Assembly (NCBI RefSeq): GCF_021183825.1
Contig: NZ_CP089211.1
Coordinates: 3,087,501 to 3,151,500, forward strand
DNA from: Sinomicrobium kalidii
GTDB taxonomy: Bacteria; Bacteroidota; Bacteroidia; Flavobacteriales; Flavobacteriaceae
Direction of reading: 5' to 3'
DNA length: 64,000 nt
Position 1 is the first letter of the stretch. Each line of letters opens with the position of its first letter. The notes beneath the pieces are model-generated. The model was given only the letters and a program-made list of their open reading frames with translations. It was not told the origin of the DNA and did not search any database. Of this stretch, positions 28,672-35,937 are shown piece after piece. Made by a program: the position numbers and the translations under genes.

Positions 28672-31600
28672 ATGACCAATCAATTAAACTGTATTTACGG
28701 ATTGAGAAACCGGAAGGTTTTTTTAACGTTATTGCTCCTGGTCTTTGTTTTCGGAGCCCGGGCCCAGACTATAAGCGTGTCGGGTACGGTCTCTGACGAA
28801 CAGGGGCCGCTACCGGGAGTTAGTGTCCTGGTAAAGGGTACCGCCAATGGTGTTGGAACCGATTTCGACGGAAATTATACCCTGAATAACGTACCGGCCG
28901 ATGCCACACTGCGGTTCACTTATATCGGGTACGAACCCCGTGAAATTGTGGTAAACGGTCAGACTACGATCAACGCCACATTGACGGAAGACACCGAGCA
29001 ACTGGAAGAAGTCGTAGTGGTGGGCTACGGTACCCAGCGGAAAGAAGCCGTAACGGGTTCGGTGGTTTCGGTGAGCGGGGATGAGATGCGCGAAGTAGCA
29101 TCACCCAATATCTCACAGGCTTTGCAGGGACGTATGCCGGGTGTGGAGATATCGCAAACATCGTCTCAGCCGGGGGCTACCATGCAAATACGCATTCGCG
29201 GTACACGCTCGCTCACGGCCAGTAATGATCCCCTGGTAGTGCTTAACGGGATCCCTTTTACGGGGTCTATCGGCGATATCAATCCGGAAGATATTGAGAG
29301 TATCGATATCCTGAAGGATGCTTCGGCAACCGCTATTTACGGTTCCCGGGGTGCCAACGGCGTTATTCTGGTGACTACCAAGAAGGGCTATAAAGGACAG
29401 GAAGCAAAAATAAGCTATAACGGCTATTTTGGTACGAGAAGTATTTTTGCAAGGTACCCGATGATGAACGGGCCCGAATTTGTTGCACTGCGTGAGGCCG
29501 CAGGCCAGTTTGAAAACGGGGCCGATGAATCTGACGATGTCAATACCGATTGGCAGGACCTGCTATACCGCACCGGGATAGTGACAAGTCACGACGTTAG
29601 TGTCAGGGGCGGAAGCGAAAAAGGGAGTTACAACTTCGGTCTGGGCTATTACCACGATGAAGGGGTGATTCCCACACAACAGTACAACCGTATTTCATTA
29701 CGTGCTACTATCGACCAGGAAATAGGCGAACATTTCCGGATAGGCCTGAATTCAAATACCAATTATAATGTTACCGAAGGCTCCCAGGTGGGGTTGTACG
29801 GCATCCTGAGCATGTCGCCTATTGCCAACCCGTATAACGATGATGGCAGTTGGAAGCGGACCGTACAGATGCCACTGGACGAGGCATGGGTGTATTCCCG
29901 GGATATCCTGGGAAGACTGGAAGACAGATGGCTTAGCGAGACCAGGTCGTTTGCCACATACAATGCCATTTACGGCGAATTGAAGATCCCGTGGGTGGAA
30001 GGATTAAAGTACCGTGTCAACCTCGGTTTGGATTATCGCCAGAGTAATGGTGGGGCCTATACGGGCGAAGGGGTCAACAGTTCGAATCCCGAGACTCCGT
30101 CAACGGCTTCCGTAAGCAATTCCCATACGCATCACTGGATTGTTGAAAACCTGCTTACCTACGACCGTACATTTGCGGAAAAGCACAATATAAATGTAAC
30201 GGCCCTGTATTCCGCCGAACAGAATAAGTTTACCAGGTCGCGCATGGCGGCAAGGGATATTCCGGCCGAACAATTCCAGTTCTACAACCTGGGACATGCC
30301 GACGGGGAGATCACCATAGACCCGGACGACCAGATCTATGAACTCTGGGGATTGATGTCCTGGATGGGGCGTGTTATGTACTCCTATGACGACCGGTATA
30401 TGCTGTCGGCCACTGTGCGATCTGACGGTTCATCAAGGCTTGCTCCGGGACATAAGTGGCACACTTATCCTGCAATATCAGCCGGATGGAATATCGGCAA
30501 GGAATCGTTTATGGATGATGTATCCTTCGTAAACATGCTGAAACTACGTGCGGGCTATGGACAAACGTCCAACCAGGCCATTTCTCCCTATGCCACTCTC
30601 GGGCGGCTGGATACCAGACCATACAACTTCGGTGATGACGATTATGCTACCGGGTATTATGTGTCTGAACTTCCCAATGCCGATCTGGGATGGGAATACT
30701 CCGAGACCTGGAATTACGGACTGGACTTTTCCCTGTTGGACAACCGCCTGTCCGGTAGTCTGGAATACTATGTGACCAATACCAAAGACATTCTGCTTGG
30801 CGTGGGACTGCCTCCAACTTCGGGGGTGGAAAGTTACACGGCCAATATAGGAGAAACTCAGAACAAGGGACTGGAACTTTCGCTCAATGGGTTGATACTG
30901 GACAATCCCGATGGCTGGACCTGGGAAGCCGGGATCAACATATACGGTAACCGGAACAAACTGGTAGCGCTTTCTTCGGGACAGGAGAGGGACGAAGGAA
31001 ACTGGTGGTTTGTAGACCATCCCATTAATGTGATCTACGATTACGAATATACCGGTCTCTGGCAGGAAGACGACCCTTACCTGGATATCCTGGAGCCCGG
31101 CGGGAACGTAGGGATGATCAAGGTAAAATATACCGGCGATTATAACGAGGACGGCACCCCCGTAAGAGCCATCGGGCCCGATGACCGGCAAATCCTGGAC
31201 CTGCAACCCGATTTTCAGGGTGGGTTCAATACGCGGGTAGCTTATAAAGGATTTGACCTCAATCTTGTGGGAGCCTTTAAAAGCGGAGGTATTCTCATCA
31301 GTACCCTTCATTCTTCTTCCGGTTATCTCAATATGCTGAGCGGACGGAGAAATAACGTAAAAGTAGATTACTGGACGCCCGACAATACCGGTGCCAGATA
31401 CCCGAAACCGGGCGGTATAGCCAGCGGGGACAATCCCAAATACGGCAGTACCCTGGGATATTTTGATGCTTCATACCTGAAGGTACGTACCATAACACTG
31501 GGATATAATTTTGACGGTGCGGACTGGATGGAAAAAGCCGGAATGAGCAGATTGCGGGTTTACGCTTCCGTGCAGAATCCCTTGGTATTGTTTTCACCTT

Positions 31601-31752
31601 TCCACAGGGAAACAGGAATGGACCCCGAAACGAATTCATATGCCGACGAAAACGCGGCGGTGACCAATACCTATCCGAGTCGCTTGCTGACCATAGGTAC
31701 GAATTCGCCTGCAACGCGCAATTATATGTTGGGTCTTAATGTAACATTCTAA
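28672..31752 (+). CDS. SusC-like TonB-dependent outer-membrane transporter 2
   Basis: 1026 residues. Signal peptide ending at GARAQ (residue 32), carboxypeptidase-like domain (VSGTVSDEQGPLPGVSVLVK), LEEVVVVGYGTQ, plug (QALQGRMPGVEI, QIRIRGTRSLTASNDPLVVL, ILKDASATAIYGSRGANGVI) and a barrel ending with NYMLGLNVTF. The N-terminal 150 residues resemble SusC1 closely, the barrel much less, which suggests a different ligand (for example branched versus linear xylo-oligosaccharides). Under operator site B; SusD2 follows after 10 bases. Confidence 0.95.
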   Translation: MTNQLNCIYGLRNRKVFLTLLLLVFVFGARAQTISVSGTVSDEQGPLPGVSVLVKGTANGVGTDFDGNYTLNNVPADATLRFTYIGYEPREIVVNGQTTINATLTEDTEQLEEVVVVGYGTQRKEAVTGSVVSVSGDEMREVASPNISQALQGRMPGVEISQTSSQPGATMQIRIRGTRSLTASNDPLVVLNGIPFTGSIGDINPEDIESIDILKDASATAIYGSRGANGVILVTTKKGYKGQEAKISYNGYFGTRSIFARYPMMNGPEFVALREAAGQFENGADESDDVNTDWQDLLYRTGIVTSHDVSVRGGSEKGSYNFGLGYYHDEGVIPTQQYNRISLRATIDQEIGEHFRIGLNSNTNYNVTEGSQVGLYGILSMSPIANPYNDDGSWKRTVQMPLDEAWVYSRDILGRLEDRWLSETRSFATYNAIYGELKIPWVEGLKYRVNLGLDYRQSNGGAYTGEGVNSSNPETPSTASVSNSHTHHWIVENLLTYDRTFAEKHNINVTALYSAEQNKFTRSRMAARDIPAEQFQFYNLGHADGEITIDPDDQIYELWGLMSWMGRVMYSYDDRYMLSATVRSDGSSRLAPGHKWHTYPAISAGWNIGKESFMDDVSFVNMLKLRAGYGQTSNQAISPYATLGRLDTRPYNFGDDDYATGYYVSELPNADLGWEYSETWNYGLDFSLLDNRLSGSLEYYVTNTKDILLGVGLPPTSGVESYTANIGETQNKGLELSLNGLILDNPDGWTWEAGINIYGNRNKLVALSSGQERDEGNWWFVDHPINVIYDYEYTGLWQEDDPYLDILEPGGNVGMIKVKYTGDYNEDGTPVRAIGPDDRQILDLQPDFQGGFNTRVAYKGFDLNLVGAFKSGGILISTLHSSSGYLNMLSGRRNNVKVDYWTPDNTGARYPKPGGIASGDNPKYGSTLGYFDASYLKVRTITLGYNFDGADWMEKAGMSRLRVYASVQNPLVLFSPFHRETGMDPETNSYADENAAVTNTYPSRLLTIGTNSPATRNYMLGLNVTF

Positions 31753-31762
31753 AAATACAATT

Positions 31763-33694
31763 ATGAAAAACATAGGTATAAAAGCACTTATGGGAACAGT
31801 TTTAACGCTGTTATTCCTTACGTCGTGCTCAGATATTCTGGATGAAGAACCGCGCAGTATTTATGAACCGGGCTTCTTCGAGACCGAAACGGGAATTTAC
31901 GGGGGTATAACATCCATGTATGCACACCTGAGGTACATCTACGGCCAGGCCTACTATTACAATACCTGTCTTACGGGGACCGATGAAGTGACATACGCCC
32001 AGAGTGCGGACCAGAACTTTAAGGTGATGGATATCAGCGGTCAGGGAGAAATTACCTCCACAAGCAGCCGGGCCAATGTATTATGGGAAGTTGCATTTTC
32101 CAATATCAATACGGCAAGTGGAGTCATCGAAAACGCGACCGAACTGGGTATTTCGGATGCTCTTATTGCCGAAGCCAGGTTTTTCCGCGCGTTCGATTAC
32201 TTTATGCTGGTACAGACATTTGGTGGCGTACCTTTGGATCTTGGTGCGGGAGAACTGGCATTTAATGACAATCCTTCAAGGAGTTCCGAACGCAATACCG
32301 TACCCGAAGTTTATGCCCGGGCGATATTTCCCGATCTGCTCACGGCAATCAATGATTTGCCGGATGCGGGCCGGGTTACCGGTGGTGCCACCAAAACACT
32401 TGCACGCCTTTACCTGGCAAAAGCTTACCTTACATACGGATGGTGGCTTCAAAACCCTAATAACATTCCTACCTACCCGGAAACCGACCGGACCGACCCC
32501 GATGGGCACGATCCCCAATGGTATTTTCAACAGGCCTATGATATAGCCATGGAAGCCATTAATAATCCCGGTCCTTTTGGCTTAGAGGAAACCTTTTATG
32601 ACGTAAGCTGGGCACCAAACGACCGAAATGATGAGGTTTTATTGTATGCCGACCATACGGAAACAAGTGAATTTTATAACGGGGGAAGCCTTACCTATGG
32701 TAGTGGCAGTGCCCCGGATAATTTTGCAGGGTGGATGATGACGTGGAACTATACGGTGATCAACAGCAGCGCATCCGCTACGGAATGGGATGCCGTAAGT
32801 TCCGTTCAGCGGGAAGCGGAGCAGCATCTGGGACGCCCGTGGACACGTATGTGCCCTACGATCGGGGCTATTACAAACACTTTTGCCGACAAGACCAGTG
32901 ATTCCCGCTACGATGGCACTTTTACCACCGTCTACCGCGGAAACTGGGATAAAGCCGGTATCAGCGGTTCCCTGTACAATGCTAATTTTATGGAAGTCAA
33001 TCCCGGTGACGCCATACTCACTTTCCTGGATGAAGAGCCGGAAGAGACTATTGATTACCCGGATGACGCGGGGAATAGTAATATGGGAGCAGGTGTGTTG
33101 CCGGGAAGACCTGATTTTGTGATATCCCCTGAAGGTATCAGCCGGATTGCGTATCCCGGGTTGTGGAAGCTCGGGCCGTACCGTACCGACAATGGTGACG
33201 GACTGGGGCAGCCCAATGCCGGAAGCACCCGACCTTTTAATATCGCTAAATTCTCCGAACTTTATTTTATTGCCGCCGAAGCAGCCATAAAAGGAGCCTC
33301 GGGAACGCGAAGTGCGAGAGACCTTATCAATGTTATACGTGCCCGTGCCGGAGTATGGCGCTGGGACAATAACGGGAACGAGGAAAAAACGGAAGACCAC
33401 AGCGCGGATATGGTAAATGCCACACCCGCCACTATAGATATTAACTATATTTTGGCCGAACGTTCACGTGAATATTACGGCGAGGGTTACCGCTGGTACG
33501 ACCTGGTGCGTACACAGAAGTGGGAGGAACTTGCCCGTACCTACCGGATAGGAGGGAGCAATTATGGCGACCATACACCCCAGACAGTGACGCGAAATAT
33601 TGAGCCATATCACTATTTACGCCCCATACCGCAGGGCCAGCTCGATGCCATGGAAGGTGACACCGGGAATTATCAAAACCCCGGATATGATTAA
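31763..33694 (+). CDS. SusD-like surface glycan-binding lipoprotein 2
   Basis: 643 residues, about 140 longer than SusD1. Lipid cysteine at residue 22 (FLTSCSD). Helical core ALIAEARFFRAFDYFMLVQT and VPLDLG, then KTLARLYLAKAYLTYGWW; C-terminal SusD signature FNIAKFSELYFIAAEAAIKG, RDLINVIRARAGVWRWD and the closing YNYxLAERS-type segment ILAERSREYYGEGYRWYDLV. Extra loops (about 230-430) account for the length and may widen the binding site. Cotranscribed with SusC2 and closed by a strong terminator at 33727, so this operon is just the pair. Large SusD proteins with this SusC type are frequent in xylan loci. Confidence 0.93.
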   Translation: MKNIGIKALMGTVLTLLFLTSCSDILDEEPRSIYEPGFFETETGIYGGITSMYAHLRYIYGQAYYYNTCLTGTDEVTYAQSADQNFKVMDISGQGEITSTSSRANVLWEVAFSNINTASGVIENATELGISDALIAEARFFRAFDYFMLVQTFGGVPLDLGAGELAFNDNPSRSSERNTVPEVYARAIFPDLLTAINDLPDAGRVTGGATKTLARLYLAKAYLTYGWWLQNPNNIPTYPETDRTDPDGHDPQWYFQQAYDIAMEAINNPGPFGLEETFYDVSWAPNDRNDEVLLYADHTETSEFYNGGSLTYGSGSAPDNFAGWMMTWNYTVINSSASATEWDAVSSVQREAEQHLGRPWTRMCPTIGAITNTFADKTSDSRYDGTFTTVYRGNWDKAGISGSLYNANFMEVNPGDAILTFLDEEPEETIDYPDDAGNSNMGAGVLPGRPDFVISPEGISRIAYPGLWKLGPYRTDNGDGLGQPNAGSTRPFNIAKFSELYFIAAEAAIKGASGTRSARDLINVIRARAGVWRWDNNGNEEKTEDHSADMVNATPATIDINYILAERSREYYGEGYRWYDLVRTQKWEELARTYRIGGSNYGDHTPQTVTRNIEPYHYLRPIPQGQLDAMEGDTGNYQNPGYD

Positions 33695-33726
33695 GAGGAG
33701 TTAATCTGTATATGATCTTGAGAATT

Positions 33727-33758
33727 GGCCGTTCCCTGCCTTGGGACGGCCGGTTTTT
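33727..33758 (+). terminator. Terminator after SusD2
   Basis: Arms GGCCGTtCCctgCC and the matching GGGACGGCC fold into a stem (33727-33751) followed by GGTTTTTCG. It separates the SusC2/D2 unit from the enzyme operon. Confidence 0.85.
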
Positions 33759-34040
33759 CGTATGAATGATAATTAATGCCTCTTTTCCTGTGCCGATGTT
33801 TTTGGTGGAGCAACTATGAGAATGAGTCCTCTCAGTGTAAAATAAAATGTTTTTATTATAAAGCAGGATGGTTTTAAGGGTGACAGGTAATTGCTTAGTA
33901 ATTATGATCAGTTGCGGATTAGTAGGCCGTGGTAGTATTACAAGATGTTATTTTGTCATAAAAACAGGGTTGTATTTACGTACTTGAAAAAATATGTGGG
34001 TGTCTTTTCGGTAATGTTGTTTATTTTAACAAAAAACACG
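33759..34040. other. Non-coding stretch before site C
   Basis: AT-rich, with no gene that I can support. The last 25 bases (TTTATTTTAACAAAAAA) resemble the sequence just upstream of site B, so the copied promoter module extends a little upstream of the operator. Confidence 0.4.
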
Positions 34041-34106
34041 ACACAACCGATTGCGTTAATGAGATATTTGTGTATATTTACAACATATGTTCTTTTTGAC
34101 TATAAG
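34041..34106 (+). promoter_or_regulatory. LacI-type operator and promoter of the xylanase operon (site C)
   Basis: ACACAACCGATTGCGT at 34041-34056; ATTG (34050-34053) as -33 box, 19 bases, then TATATTTAC at 34073-34081, and the shared downstream block ending in TGACTATAAG (34106). It controls the decayed GH35-like gene and, behind it, the GH10, GH115 and GH43 genes. Start of transcription near 34089. Confidence 0.85.
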
Positions 34107-34333
34107 ATAAACCAAACCAGAATGTACCACATCACAGAGGTATACTGTACTAAAAGCCAACCAGGAATGCACTTCAAGTATAAACAAGACTATTTTCCAG
34201 GATTATGGTGTATTCACCTCTTCCCGGCCTTTCTGTAATCGAATTCGGAAAACAGCCGGAGAAGGTGACCGTGTAGTACGGTAAAGATCCCCGAAGTAAT
34301 GAAGAACCGTACCTGTAAAATATATTTTTCAGC

Positions 34334-34393
34334 AATTCCCCCTTCGAAGGCTTATTCCTTTACCCCTTTTGGTATGGGAATGAAGGGGGAATT
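34334..34393 (+). repeat. Inverted repeat in the xylanase operon leader
   Basis: Perfect 12-base arms AATTCCCCCTTC (34334-34345) and GAAGGGGGAATT (34382-34393), 36 bases apart. It lies about 250 bases into the leader of the site C transcript and 48 bases before the pseudogene start. No T-run follows. It may be a dispersed element or an mRNA structure. Confidence 0.5.
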
Positions 34394-34441
34394 CATGTTT
34401 ATGTATGCATTTATAAACTTTTAGAATGGATAACCAAAAAA

Positions 34442-34821
34442 ATGAAGTATAAATTTTTTTCTCTTTTTGCTGATCATGTCGTTTCAGGCGATGCTGTATG
34501 CCCAGCGGGATATTCCCAACCTACAAAAACAGGGAAGCAATGCCCGCCTTATGGTGGAAGGAAAGCCATTTCTTAAGAACGGAGGACTGGTCATTCAGAC
34601 CGCTCCGGATGAGTTTATGGTGACCGGGCCCCACCTTTTTATCCAATGACAAAACATTGCCCCGGGCAGGTATTGCAAGGATTGACGAAGGACATTACGA
34701 AAACGGGGAATGGAAGCCCGGAAGAAGAATGAACGGCGACCAGAGCCACCAGGGAAGGCGCTTGCGCATCCCGATGGGACGGTATGGCATTCAGAAAGTA
34801 AAATTATATCGGCACAAATGA
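34442..34821 (+). pseudogene. Decayed GH35-like/DUF5597 glycosidase (both ends left, middle deleted)
   Basis: The reading from ATG 34442 gives MKYKFFSLF, then needs a one-base shift in a T-run (about 34464) to continue LLIMSFQAMLYAQ, a normal signal peptide. It goes on RDIPNLQKQGSNARLMVEGK and PFL, the N-terminus of GH35-like enzymes with a DUF5597 tail, and jumps without warning to KNGGLVIQTAPDEFMVTGPH, which belongs to the DUF5597 end. A second frame change near 34640 restores IARIDEGHYENGEWKPGRRM, NGDQSHQGRR and GRYGIQKVKLYRHK with a stop at 34819. Intact members have roughly 500-550 residues; some 400 are missing. First gene after operator site C, so it was once part of the xylan operon. 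Confidence 0.75.
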
Positions 34822-34844
34822 AAACAGCTTGAGAATTCAACCCC

Positions 34845-35927
34845 ATGAAAACAACGGTAAAAACGATATGTAATTTTATCCTGATCGCAGTAATAAGTTG
34901 CAGCAATTCGGAACGTCAGGGAGGTATTACAGGAAGTTCCGCAAACAGAGATAATCAGGAAACGGAAATCACCTATGTTCCTGGAATGTCATTGTGCAAA
35001 GCAGCATCTTATCCGGTAGGAGTAGCCGTATCTGCTGAAAAGTTGGGGGATTCCCGTTACGCCGGGGTAGTCCGCAGGGAATTTAACAGCGTTACGGCCG
35101 AAAACCAGATGAAAATGGCTTATATATCCGTGGCTCCCGGCAAATACGATTGGGAACGTGCCGATGCCATTGTAGCCTATGCCGAAAAAAACAATACCAG
35201 GGTACACGGACATGCTCTGCTCTGGCATGAATCCCTCCCGCCCTGGGTGGAAAATTTTGAAGGGACCGATGAAGAATTTGAAGCCGAAATCAAAACCTAC
35301 ATTCAGGCCGTAGTAGAACATTTTAAGGGAAAAGTAGCATCATGGGACGTGGTCAACGAAGCGATCGAAGAAGACGGGAGCTGGCGAAACACTGTTTTTC
35401 TGCAACACATGGGAGAAGATTATGTGGCCAGGTGTTTCCGGTGGGCCCGGGAAGCCGATCCCGGTGTGTTGTTGTTCTACAACGATTTTAATCTTTCGTC
35501 CAACCCGGTCAAGGCACAGGCTGCGGCCGATATGCTAAAGGGTTTTCTTCCCGTAGATGGTGTAGGGATGCAGATGCATATTCAGGTAGAGACCCCGGCC
35601 ATTTCGAAAATAGCCGATGCCGTAAACATTTTTACAGAAATGGGGCTGATCGTCCATTTTTCCGAGATCGATACACGGCTGAACGCAGATGACAAACTGA
35701 CTGAACTCACCTATGAAGCCGCTCTTGCCCAGGAAAACAGGCTCGGGGAAATCGTAGATATGTACAATACCATCCCGGAAAGCCAGCAATACGGTATTAC
35801 CTTCTGGGGACTACGCGATAACGAAAGCTGGTTGCTCTCCCGTTACGGAACCGACTGGCCGTTACTGTTTACCGAAACATACGAATACAAGATTGCCCAC
35901 CGTGGCGTAATAAGAGCGTTTGAATAA
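34845..35927 (+). CDS. GH10 endo-1,4-beta-xylanase lipoprotein
   Basis: 360 residues with lipid cysteine C19 (AVISCSNSE), so anchored in the outer or inner membrane facing outward. Complete GH10 barrel: FNSVTAENQMK (N-terminal subsite), VHGHALLWHE with the substrate histidines, acid/base E172 in WDVVNEAI, and nucleophile E274 in IVHFSEIDTRL; WGLRDNESWL closes the barrel. It cuts the xylan backbone and leaves short, often glucuronic acid-decorated oligosaccharides. It starts 23 bases after the GH35-like pseudogene; the GH115 gene follows after 10 bases. Regulated from site C about 760 bases upstream. No carbohydrate-binding module. Confidence 0.96.
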   Translation: MKTTVKTICNFILIAVISCSNSERQGGITGSSANRDNQETEITYVPGMSLCKAASYPVGVAVSAEKLGDSRYAGVVRREFNSVTAENQMKMAYISVAPGKYDWERADAIVAYAEKNNTRVHGHALLWHESLPPWVENFEGTDEEFEAEIKTYIQAVVEHFKGKVASWDVVNEAIEEDGSWRNTVFLQHMGEDYVARCFRWAREADPGVLLFYNDFNLSSNPVKAQAAADMLKGFLPVDGVGMQMHIQVETPAISKIADAVNIFTEMGLIVHFSEIDTRLNADDKLTELTYEAALAQENRLGEIVDMYNTIPESQQYGITFWGLRDNESWLLSRYGTDWPLLFTETYEYKIAHRGVIRAFE

Positions 35928-35937
35928 AAAGAACAGC

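Noticed and set aside
33945..34238. 97-codon open frame over operator site C
   Set aside because: It runs straight through the operator, the -7 box and the start of transcription, has no family and an odd composition. It is a by-product of AT-rich regulatory DNA.
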